From NCBI GenBank assembly GCA_017428945.1, contig JAFRPW010000008.1:33662-97661 (forward strand): a DNA stretch of 64,000 bases, read 5' to 3'. Below are positions 7,290 through 14,302 of this stretch, one piece after another (the first letter of the stretch is position 1; each line of letters begins with the position of its first letter). The translations under genes and the position numbers were made by a program. Below the pieces are notes generated by a model. It made no database searches. It saw only the letters and a list, made by a program, of their open reading frames with translations, and was not told the DNA's origin. This stretch comes from Bacteroidales bacterium. GTDB lineage: Bacteria; Bacteroidota; Bacteroidia; Bacteroidales; UBA932.

Positions 7290-8582
7290 CTATATCAGAT
7301 TATTCATCTTATTCATTTCCTTGGCTTTTATAGTATCGGCCACATCGATATAAGGCTTCATAGCTTCATACTTGGAGTGCCCCGTCCATTTCATGACGAC
7401 GTTGACGGGGATGCCTGCGGCCAGGGCGTTGCAAATGAACGAACGACGTCCGGCATGAGTGGATATAACCTCATATTTAGGCACCACCTTATCAATCCTC
7501 TTGTTCCCTTTGTATGTGGTTATACGTATCTCCTCATCAAGTCCGGCAATCTTGCACAGGTCGTACAGGTAATCGTTCATCTTCTGGTTGCTGATAACGG
7601 GAAGGGCACGGTTGTCCGGGAATGATATATCCTTATACTTTTCCAATATTGATCTGGATACGTCATTCAACTCTATGACGAGGCTGTCGGAAGTCTTTAT
7701 TGTTGTCACTTCAATACAATCGTCCTTGATGTCGCTTTTCCTTAGATTATAGGCATCAGAGTACCTGAGGCCTGTAAAACAGCAGAATACGAACACGTCC
7801 CTTACTTGTTCCAGGCATTGTTTACGGGAGGGTGGGAGAGGAGCTGCAATAAGCTGCTTTATCTCTGGAATTGTCAGGAATATTACTTTTTTCTGGGTTG
7901 TCGCAAGCCTGGGTTTGTAAGTCTGGTAATCCAGTACACTGTGATACTTGTTCTCCGCCGCCCATTTCAGGAACCACTTCAGATGAGCCAATTGCTTTAC
8001 GGCAGTTACGTTTGATAGGTTCTCTACATCAATGAGAGTCTGCATGAACTGTGTTAAGCCCTTGTCATTGAAATCCTCAAACCGTGGGTTGTCTTTATAA
8101 GCCCTAATATGATTCTCTAACGCATTAAATTTCTGTACAGTGCGGCGCTGCCAGGAATTCTTGATACTTTCCGTCTGCTTGAATGCGCCGAATGCTTTCC
8201 AAAAATTGGCACCCTTTCTTGCCATCTTTACCTCTCCTCCAGACCGGGCCATCCGTTTCGTAAAGGAGTCCTCTACTTCTGCTTTCGTTGGCATCCTGTC
8301 CACCACCTCGAATTCCTTAAACGTTTCGTCCATCTCATAAGAGGCCTTGTTGAGGTAGGAATTGATATCGGAATAACTCTCTTTCTTCTTATTATAGGCA
8401 TTCTTTTTTACTCTTTGGGCAGAGGAATCCCATTTCGCTTCATCTATGCAATACCCCGTAAGTATCTCAAGTCTGTCAGAATTGAAGGTCACTCTCATCC
8501 TTATAGGTAAATTATCAATTATTTTATTACCTTTGCAAGTACGCTTTTTGAGAGAGAATTGGATGTTGCGTTTAATATTCAT
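7290..8582 (-). CDS. Tyrosine integrase of a mobile element
   Basis: This is a phage-integrase-type tyrosine recombinase of about 430 residues with an arm-binding N-terminal domain (1-115), a SAM-like core-binding domain (about 125-225) and a catalytic domain with R273 (TGLRYSD), H376-x-x-R379 (HAGRR), H402 (GHS) and the nucleophile Y411. All key residues are present, so it may be active. I chose the ATG at 8582 over the longer frame to 8666 because a promoter (-7 box 8636-8643) lies inside the longer version. Three GGGCCC palindromes lie between promoter and start. It is AT-richer than the core and marks the right border of the accessory block; it points inward. No direct-repeat att site could be identified. 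Confidence 0.93.
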   Translation of the reverse strand: MNIKRNIQFSLKKRTCKGNKIIDNLPIRMRVTFNSDRLEILTGYCIDEAKWDSSAQRVKKNAYNKKKESYSDINSYLNKASYEMDETFKEFEVVDRMPTKAEVEDSFTKRMARSGGEVKMARKGANFWKAFGAFKQTESIKNSWQRRTVQKFNALENHIRAYKDNPRFEDFNDKGLTQFMQTLIDVENLSNVTAVKQLAHLKWFLKWAAENKYHSVLDYQTYKPRLATTQKKVIFLTIPEIKQLIAAPLPPSRKQCLEQVRDVFVFCCFTGLRYSDAYNLRKSDIKDDCIEVTTIKTSDSLVIELNDVSRSILEKYKDISFPDNRALPVISNQKMNDYLYDLCKIAGLDEEIRITTYKGNKRIDKVVPKYEVISTHAGRRSFICNALAAGIPVNVVMKWTGHSKYEAMKPYIDVADTIKAKEMNKMNNLI

Positions 8583-8585
8583 TTT

Positions 8586-8622
8586 GGGCCCTTTCTGTTT
8601 TTTCGGGCCCAAAAATGGGCCC
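8586..8622 (-). promoter_or_regulatory. Three GGGCCC palindromes in the integrase leader
   Basis: GGGCCC occurs at 8586-8591, 8605-8610 and 8617-8622, two of them within a repeated TTTTTGGGCCC on the minus strand. They sit between the predicted transcript start (about 8630) and the ATG at 8582. They could be an operator for the integrase gene or a recombinase binding region; nothing proves either. Confidence 0.5.
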
Positions 8623-8635
8623 AAAAATCTTTTTA

Positions 8636-8666
8636 CAAAGATAGTAAAGTTTATTAAAGGACGCAA
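8636..8666 (-). promoter_or_regulatory. Integrase promoter
   Basis: On the minus strand TATCTTTG (8643 down to 8636) fits the -7 consensus, with TTGC about 19 bases upstream as a -33 element. The predicted start near 8630 gives a leader of about 48 bases and decides for the ATG at 8582. Confidence 0.55.
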
Positions 8667-8747
8667 TAGGGTACTCTAAAAGTGCTTTTATTTGAAGAAG
8701 TTAGCGGTCTTATGGACTATAGGTGATATTCCGATCGTCCCTACACA

Positions 8748-8777
8748 AAGAAGGCAGCCGTCAAAGGCCGCCTTCTT
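8748..8777 (-). terminator. Hairpin terminator after the zinc peptidase gene
   Basis: A 12-bp stem with one mismatch (8748-8759 with 8766-8777) and a 6-base loop starts 18 bases past the stop of the peptidase gene. T-rich sequence lies on both sides, so it may work in both directions and shield the core genes from the integrase side. Confidence 0.6.
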
Positions 8778-8795
8778 GTTCTTTTATATAATACC

Positions 8796-9662
8796 TTAAA
8801 GCTGATTGTCCTGGAGCTGGAAGGTGTTGCCCTGGCGGACATCGCCGGTCTGCATGCCCTTCTTGAGCCAGCGCATGCGCTGGGCGGCTGTGCCGTGGGT
8901 GAAGGACTCCTCTACGGCATAGCCCTGGGACTTTTTCTGGAGGTAATCGTCACCTATTACGGAGGCGCAGCGTATGGCTTCCTCGAGGTCCCCGTCCTCT
9001 ATGGAGGTGAACATGGAATTCTCATAGTGGGCCCAGACACCTGCATAGAAGTCGGCCTGGAGCTCTATCCTTACGCTCATTCGGTTAGAGTCCGTCTTGC
9101 TCATGCGGGCCATCTGCTGGTGGGCCTGGCCAAGGGTTCCAAGGAGGTTCTGGACATGGTGGCCAACCTCATGGGCTATAACATAGGCATAAGCAAAGTC
9201 TCCGTCCGCCCCAAGCTGGGACTTCATGCTGGAGAAGAAACTTAGGTCTATGTAGAGCTTCTGGTCTGCAGAGCAGTAGAAGGGGCCCATTGCCGCCTGG
9301 CCGGTGCCGCAGGAGGTGGAGGTGGTGCCGGTGTAAAGCACCAGGGTGGGGTTCTGGTATTCCCCGAAGCCGTTTTTACGGAAATAGCTGCCCCAGACGT
9401 CTTCCGTTGAGGCAAGAATCTGGCGGGAGAACTTTGCAAGGGCCTCGTTCTCCGCGGTGGGCTCGTAGGAGGTTTCCGTGGCGGAGCCGATGCCGCCGAC
9501 GCTCTGGACGTTGCGGAAAACGTCGCCTATGTTGCCGCCCATCAGGAGCGTAATGATTGCAACTACGGCTATGCCGCCGATGCCTATTCCGGCTTTTCCG
9601 CCGCCGCTGAGTCCCCGGCGGTCTTCTACGTTGTGGCTCTCACGCCTTCCGTCCATTCTCAT
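8796..9662 (-). CDS. Neutral zinc metallopeptidase, YpfJ family
   Basis: From the ATG at 9662 (MRMDGRRESHNVEDRRG) this is a 288-residue membrane-anchored peptidase. The start matches the family's usual beginning (MRxxGRRxSxNVEDRRG); a longer frame to 9782 would run through the promoter. A transmembrane segment (about 25-45, rich in Gly/Ile/Val) follows, then a periplasmic domain with HEVGHH at about 164-169, the zinc-binding HExxH with an extra histidine, and a downstream ELQADFYAGVWAH glutamate region. The family (PF04228) has no well-defined substrate. It is transcribed divergently from the Na/Pi symporter. Confidence 0.92.
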   Translation of the reverse strand: MRMDGRRESHNVEDRRGLSGGGKAGIGIGGIAVVAIITLLMGGNIGDVFRNVQSVGGIGSATETSYEPTAENEALAKFSRQILASTEDVWGSYFRKNGFGEYQNPTLVLYTGTTSTSCGTGQAAMGPFYCSADQKLYIDLSFFSSMKSQLGADGDFAYAYVIAHEVGHHVQNLLGTLGQAHQQMARMSKTDSNRMSVRIELQADFYAGVWAHYENSMFTSIEDGDLEEAIRCASVIGDDYLQKKSQGYAVEESFTHGTAAQRMRWLKKGMQTGDVRQGNTFQLQDNQL

Positions 9663-9681
9663 AGTTCCAGTGTATTTTTTA

Positions 9682-9689
9682 CAAATATA
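9682..9689 (-). promoter_or_regulatory. -7 box for the zinc peptidase gene
   Basis: TATATTTG on the minus strand, 19 bases before the ATG at 9662. It excludes the longer upstream start at 9782. Confidence 0.6.
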
Positions 9690-9710
9690 GCAATTTTGGG
9701 ATTTTCTGAC

Positions 9711-9718
9711 TATATTTG
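9711..9718 (+). promoter_or_regulatory. -7 box for the Na/Pi symporter gene
   Basis: TATATTTG, 20 bases before the ATG at 9739. A GTG at 9721 is in frame but would lie at or before the predicted transcript start, so the ATG is preferred. Confidence 0.6.
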
Positions 9719-9738
9719 TAGTGGTAAAAATTGCACCT

Positions 9739-11418
9739 ATGCTCATTGTACTAAAACTCCTGGGCTCCATCGCCCTCCTCATCTACGGCATGAAGGTGAT
9801 GAGTGAAGCCCTCCAGAAAATGGCTGGTCCACAGCTGCGTCACCTCCTTGGCAAAATGACTACAAACCGCGTTTCGGGCGTCCTCACAGGCGCGCTTGTC
9901 ACCGTGGCCGTACAGTCATCGGCAGCTACTACCGTGATGACGGTGTCGTTCGTGAACGCATCGCTTCTCACGCTGGCGCAGGCCATATCGGTAATCATGG
10001 GCGCTAACATCGGCACCACAATGAGCGCATGGATAATGTCTGCGGGATTCTCCTTCAACATTACCATGGTTGTGTGGGCCGCATTTCTTATTGGTATAGT
10101 ACTCATCCAGCTGGGAAAGCACCGCTATCTGGGAGATTTCCTCTTCGGCCTTTCCTTCCTGCTGTTCGCCCTTGGCATGCTTAAGGAGACTGGCATAGAG
10201 ATGGACCTTGCCAGCAAGCCGGCGGTGGTGAATTTCTTTGCCAGCTTCGGCACAAACTATGGAACCATACTGCTGTTCCTTCTCATAGGTACAATCCTTA
10301 CCGCAATGGTGCAGAGCTCGGCCGCCCTCATGGCAATTACCATGGTGCTGTGCTCTACCGGTGCAATCACAATCTTCCAGGGTATCGCCCTTGTGATGGG
10401 TGAGAATATCGGCACCACGCTTACCGCAAACCTGGCGGCCATGAGCGCAAATACGCAGGCGCGCCGGACGGCACTTGCCCACCTGGTGTTCAACGTATTC
10501 GGCGTCCTGTGGGTGCTGGCGGTGTTCTTCCCCTTCGTGAAGATGGTCTGCGGCATAGTTGGAATGGATCCCTATGCCGACGCCCAGACCGCTACGCAGC
10601 TCTCCTTTGCACTGGCCACCTTCCATACCGCTTTCAACGTCATAAACACCAGCGTACTTATCTGGTTCATTCCTCAGATTGAGAAACTTGTCTGCTTCCT
10701 GATCAAGCCAAAGAAGGCGGAGCAGGAGGACGAGTTCCGCCTGGAGTTCATCCGCGCCGGTATCATGAAGACTCCGGAACTTTCCGTCTTCCAGGCACAG
10801 AAGGAGATTGTGGTTTTCAGCGAGCGCATGCTCAAGATGTTCGACCTTCTGCGGGACCTTTACAAGTCTTCGGACGATGACTTCCCCAAGGTCTTCGAGC
10901 GCATTGAGAAGTACGAGGACATGAGCGACCGCATGGAAAACAGCATAGGCCGTTACCTCGGAGAGGTAGGTGAGGCCCACCTGTCCGACGATACCAAGGC
11001 CAAGATCCGCGCCATGCTCCGTGAGATAGGGGAGCTGGAATCCATCGGCGACAGTTTCTTCAACGTGGCCCGTACCTTCCGCCGCAAGAGGGAGAACAAG
11101 ATAGTGTTCGGCGATGCCCAGACCGCCTCCCTGCACGATATGTACCACCTTGTGGAAGAGGCCCTTCTGAGGATGAACGAAATCCTGTCCGGCCAGAAGA
11201 AAGACTACGACATTGAAGTGTCCCAGGAGATTGAAGGCCGCATAAACGAGTGCCGCAACCATCTCAAGCAGAAGACCATCTCCGACGTTGACAACCACGT
11301 CTACAGCTACGACAACGGAACAGTGTTCATGGATCTCATCGGTGAATTCGAGAAGACCGGTGACTACATCATGAACGTTGCCGAAGCCCGCCTGGGCACC
11401 TCCCACAAGGAGCTCTGA
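9739..11418 (+). CDS. Na+/phosphate symporter with PhoU-like tail
   Basis: This 559-residue inner-membrane protein has two inverted Na/Pi-cotransporter repeats. Each has the QSS signature (VQSSAATTVMTV near residue 55; MVQSSAALMAIT near 190) and a G(A/E)NIGTT motif (GANIGTT near 88; GENIGTT near 225). After the last membrane segment, at about 315, a helical PhoU-like cytoplasmic domain follows (about 345-540). It takes up inorganic phosphate with sodium. The first residues of the membrane part (LLGSIALLIYGMKVMSEALQKMAG) are typical of the family. It ends 6 bp from the convergent YgjP-like gene. Confidence 0.95.
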   Translation: MLIVLKLLGSIALLIYGMKVMSEALQKMAGPQLRHLLGKMTTNRVSGVLTGALVTVAVQSSAATTVMTVSFVNASLLTLAQAISVIMGANIGTTMSAWIMSAGFSFNITMVVWAAFLIGIVLIQLGKHRYLGDFLFGLSFLLFALGMLKETGIEMDLASKPAVVNFFASFGTNYGTILLFLLIGTILTAMVQSSAALMAITMVLCSTGAITIFQGIALVMGENIGTTLTANLAAMSANTQARRTALAHLVFNVFGVLWVLAVFFPFVKMVCGIVGMDPYADAQTATQLSFALATFHTAFNVINTSVLIWFIPQIEKLVCFLIKPKKAEQEDEFRLEFIRAGIMKTPELSVFQAQKEIVVFSERMLKMFDLLRDLYKSSDDDFPKVFERIEKYEDMSDRMENSIGRYLGEVGEAHLSDDTKAKIRAMLREIGELESIGDSFFNVARTFRRKRENKIVFGDAQTASLHDMYHLVEEALLRMNEILSGQKKDYDIEVSQEIEGRINECRNHLKQKTISDVDNHVYSYDNGTVFMDLIGEFEKTGDYIMNVAEARLGTSHKEL

Positions 11419-11424
11419 TCCAGA

Positions 11425-11973
11425 CTAGCTCCTAAGGAGCCTCAGGGTTTCCTTCCGGGCTTCATGCCACCTGGGATAGTACTTGTCCATGAGGGCATGG
11501 AAACGGGCATTGTGGCTGGGTTCGATAAGGTGACATAGTTCGTGAACCACAATGTGTTCTATACACCATTCGGGAAGTAATAGCAGGTAAAGGGAAAAGC
11601 AGATGCTTTTCTCTTTTATCTTGCATACGCCCCAGCGCGAGATCATCCGCCTGTAGCTGATTGACGACGGCGCCACTGCCATTTCCTGCGAATGCCGGGC
11701 AATCATGGGTTCAACTATAGCGCTTAATCTGCTGACGGCTTCCACTCTCTGGGCATTGGTCGTGAGCGGGAGCCGGGCGTAGAACGCCGCGCGCTTTTCC
11801 TGGCTTTGAGCGGCCTTTTCACGTGCCTTTTCCAGCCATTCCCGGTGCTGGCCGATGAACGCTTCTATAACCCTTTTGGATGTGCCGTATGGTGCAGATA
11901 CATGGACGTCGCCGTTTTTGACAACGCGCATGAACAGCCTTCTTGTCCACCTGTATGTAATCTGCACGGCCAT
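11425..11973 (-). CDS. YgjP-like (DUF45/SprT-type) metallopeptidase
   Basis: This 182-residue protein matches the YgjP/DUF45 family: an N-terminal strand-rich part (ITYRWTRRLFMRVVKNGDVHVSAP), the conserved RWGVCK near 115, and the zincin motif HELCHLIEPSHNARFH near 140-155 with two HExxH histidines and a downstream histidine. Family members are small cytoplasmic proteins with zincin folds; a pyrophosphatase role has also been suggested for some, so the reaction is uncertain. It begins with ATG at 11973; a TTTG-N20-TAAATTCG promoter-like pair lies just upstream on the minus strand. Confidence 0.88.
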   Translation of the reverse strand: MAVQITYRWTRRLFMRVVKNGDVHVSAPYGTSKRVIEAFIGQHREWLEKAREKAAQSQEKRAAFYARLPLTTNAQRVEAVSRLSAIVEPMIARHSQEMAVAPSSISYRRMISRWGVCKIKEKSICFSLYLLLLPEWCIEHIVVHELCHLIEPSHNARFHALMDKYYPRWHEARKETLRLLRS

Positions 11974-12040
11974 ATTCTTCCTGTCTGGAGGGCGAATTTA
12001 CGAAAACTTGAAAAATTTTGCAAAATTTCATAAATTTTTA

Positions 12041-12070
12041 TTGCAATTCAATAATTTCTTATTATATTTG
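12041..12070 (+). promoter_or_regulatory. Promoter of the NfeD-flotillin operon
   Basis: TATATTTG at 12063-12070 with TTGC at 12041-12044 (18-base spacer). It sits 25 bases before the ATG at 12096 and inside the longer upstream frame, which decides for the 12096 start. Confidence 0.6.
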
Positions 12071-12095
12071 CGACAACAAACAAAACTTAATTGCC

Positions 12096-12704
12096 ATGAT
12101 TGCTACCTGGTGGGCTTCCTTAAGCCTTATTATGAAGATCGTCTGGGGAATTACCCTTTCGGCAACCTTAGTATTCATCATCCAGAGCATCCTCACCTTC
12201 GTGGGAGCAGATGCGGACGCAGACTTTGACACGGATGTGGACCTGTCAGGTGACGGAGCGGACCTTTCAAACATAGAGGGCGGCTCCAACCTGTACACCT
12301 TCCGCAACTTCGTCAACTTCCTGCTGGGCTTCGGATGGAGCATCGTCCTCCTTCAGGACAGCATCACCTCCGTGCCTGTGCTCATCATCGTTGCGGTGCT
12401 CATCGGCGCTGCCCTGGTTGCAGCCGTCATGTACCTGTTCAAATGGCTCTCCAGCATGCAGCAGAGCGGCAACATAGACGTCGCAACTGCAGCAAAGGGT
12501 TGCGAGGGCAAGGTCTACCTTACCATCCCTGCCGCCCGCGGCGGTACCGGCAAGGTCCAGATCACCATCAACGGCGCCGTACGCGAGTACGATGCCATCA
12601 CAGAGAGTGACAGCACCCTCAAGACCGGCGCCCCCATCCGCGTGGTGGATGTCATCGACTCCAATACCGTACTTGTAGAAGAATCAAACTCATATACCAT
12701 CTAA
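12096..12704 (+). CDS. NfeD-like membrane protein with OB fold
   Basis: This 202-residue protein has an N-terminal membrane segment (about 10-35), an acidic stretch (DADADFDTDVDLSGDGADLS), two more membrane segments (about 70-115) and a C-terminal beta domain (about 135-200) of NfeD/OB type. NfeD proteins partner flotillins in bacterial membrane domains, as YuaF does with FloT in Bacillus. The flotillin gene follows after 3 bp, which supports the call. Confidence 0.85.
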   Translation: MIATWWASLSLIMKIVWGITLSATLVFIIQSILTFVGADADADFDTDVDLSGDGADLSNIEGGSNLYTFRNFVNFLLGFGWSIVLLQDSITSVPVLIIVAVLIGAALVAAVMYLFKWLSSMQQSGNIDVATAAKGCEGKVYLTIPAARGGTGKVQITINGAVREYDAITESDSTLKTGAPIRVVDVIDSNTVLVEESNSYTI

Positions 12705-12707
12705 GCC

Positions 12708-14078
12708 ATGACACAGATTACCCTTATCCTTATCCTCGTGGCTGTGGTGTTCGTCACCATGGCCGCCATCCTGAGGCGCTATCGCCGCTGCCCTTCGGAC
12801 AAGATCCTTGTCATCTACGGTAAAACTGGCCGCAGGTCCTCTGCAAAGTGCATCCACGGCGGCGCAGCCTTCATATGGCCCGTCTTCCAGGACTATGCAT
12901 ACCTGGACCTCAAGCCCATCTCCATCGAGTGCAACCTCACCAACGCCCTGTCAAAGCAGAACATCCGCGTTGACGTTCCCTGCCGCTTCACCGTCGGTAT
13001 TTCCACGGAGCCCGAGGTCATGACCAACGCCGCAGAGCGTCTCCTTGGCCTGTCCACAGACAACATCCAGAGCATCGCCACTGATATCCTCTTCGGTCAG
13101 CTCCGTCTTGTCATCGCTACCATGGACATCGAGGAAATCAACGCGGACCGTGACAAATTCCTCGCATCCGTCTCCGCAAACGTGGAGGCAGAGCTCCGCA
13201 AGATAGGCCTCAAGCTCATCAACGTGAACGTTACCGATATCCGCGACGAGTCCGGCTACATCGAGGCCCTTGGTAAGGAAGCTGCCGCAAAGGCAATCAA
13301 CGACGCAAAGAAGAGCGTTGCAGAGCAGAACCGTTACGGTGAAACCGGTAAGGCCAATGCCGACAAGGACACCCGCGTGAACGTTGCCGCCGCAGACGCC
13401 GACGCCGTGAAGGGTGAGAACAACGCAAAGATAGAGATCGCAAACTCCGACGCTCTCCGCCGTCAGAAGACCGCGGAAGCAGACCGCCTTGCAGTGGCCG
13501 CAGAAAAGGTCCAGGCCGCAAAGGCACTCCAGGAGGCATACCAGAGCGAGCGCGACGCCGAGCTTGCCCGTGCCGAGCGTGAGCAGGCCACCCAGAAGGC
13601 CAACATCGTGGTTGCCGCTGAAATCGACAAGGAGAAGAAGATTATCGAGGCTGAGGCTGAAGCTGAGCAGGCCCGCCGCAAGGCAAAGGGTGAGGCCGAT
13701 GCCATCTACGCCAAGATGGACGCCCAGGCCCGCGGTCTCTTTGAGATCCTCACCAAGCAGGCCGACGGTTTCAAGAGCCTGGTAACGGCCGCGGAAGGCG
13801 ATGCCCAGAAGGCCGTCCTCATGATGATTGCCGACAAACTGCCCGAACTGGTGAAGACCCAGGTAGAGGCCGTCAAGGGCATCAACATCGACAAGGTCAC
13901 CGTCTGGGACACCGGTTCCGGAGAAAACGGCAAGACCGCTACTTCCAACTTCATCTCCGGTATGATGAAGTCCGTTCCCCCGCTTGAGGACCTCTTCAAG
14001 ATGGCCGGCATGGAACTGCCCTCATACCTTAAGGGAAAAGCGGCTCCCGAGGAGCAGCAGCCCGCGGATGAAAAGTAA
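12708..14078 (+). CDS. Flotillin-like SPFH protein
   Basis: This 456-residue protein has an N-terminal membrane anchor (about 4-22), an SPFH/band 7 domain (about 25-200), then a long Ala/Glu/Lys-rich coiled coil (about 205-345, with many EAEAE and KAN-type repeats) and a C-terminal tail (about 345-456). This is the order of flotillin (FloT/YqiK), which forms large oligomers on the inner membrane and organises membrane domains. It is just downstream of the NfeD-like gene (3-bp gap) and probably uses the same promoter. Confidence 0.93.
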   Translation: MTQITLILILVAVVFVTMAAILRRYRRCPSDKILVIYGKTGRRSSAKCIHGGAAFIWPVFQDYAYLDLKPISIECNLTNALSKQNIRVDVPCRFTVGISTEPEVMTNAAERLLGLSTDNIQSIATDILFGQLRLVIATMDIEEINADRDKFLASVSANVEAELRKIGLKLINVNVTDIRDESGYIEALGKEAAAKAINDAKKSVAEQNRYGETGKANADKDTRVNVAAADADAVKGENNAKIEIANSDALRRQKTAEADRLAVAAEKVQAAKALQEAYQSERDAELARAEREQATQKANIVVAAEIDKEKKIIEAEAEAEQARRKAKGEADAIYAKMDAQARGLFEILTKQADGFKSLVTAAEGDAQKAVLMMIADKLPELVKTQVEAVKGINIDKVTVWDTGSGENGKTATSNFISGMMKSVPPLEDLFKMAGMELPSYLKGKAAPEEQQPADEK

Positions 14079-14084
14079 AAGTAT

Positions 14085-14294
14085 ATGGCAATAATCGTTA
14101 ATATAGATGTAATGCTGGCCCGCCGGAAAATGAGTTCCGGCGAGCTGGCAGAGAAAGTGGGAATCACCCCGGCAAACCTTTCCATCCTCAAGTGCGGAAA
14201 GGCAAAGGCTGTGCGCCTGAGCACCCTGGAATCCATATGCAAGGCATTGGACTGCCAGCCCGGAGACCTGCTTGAATACAAGTCAGACACCTGA
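14085..14294 (+). CDS. Small Xre/Cro-type DNA-binding protein
   Basis: This 69-residue protein is almost only a helix-turn-helix: VMLARRKMSSGELAEKVGITPANLSILKCGKAKAVRLSTLESICKALDCQPGDLLEY. It matches the YozG-like HTH_26 type found as small single-domain repressors. It begins 6 bp after the flotillin gene and ends 8 bp before recQ, so it is in the middle of a continuous transcription unit. Its target is unknown. Confidence 0.9.
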   Translation: MAIIVNIDVMLARRKMSSGELAEKVGITPANLSILKCGKAKAVRLSTLESICKALDCQPGDLLEYKSDT

Positions 14295-14302
14295 AGAGTC
14301 CA

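Noticed and set aside
8583-8666. Upstream start for the integrase at 8666
   Set aside because: The -7 box at 8636-8643 lies inside it, and family members begin near the MNIKRN sequence at 8582.
8667-8795. Attachment site for the integrated element
   Set aside because: I looked for a direct repeat of this spacer elsewhere in the window and found none; the other end of the element is probably outside the window.
9916-11406. Long open frame (496 codons) opposite the Na/Pi symporter
   Set aside because: It mirrors a well-conserved gene; the predicted protein is His/Gly-rich and has no recognisable domain. Long antisense frames are expected in GC-rich codon usage.
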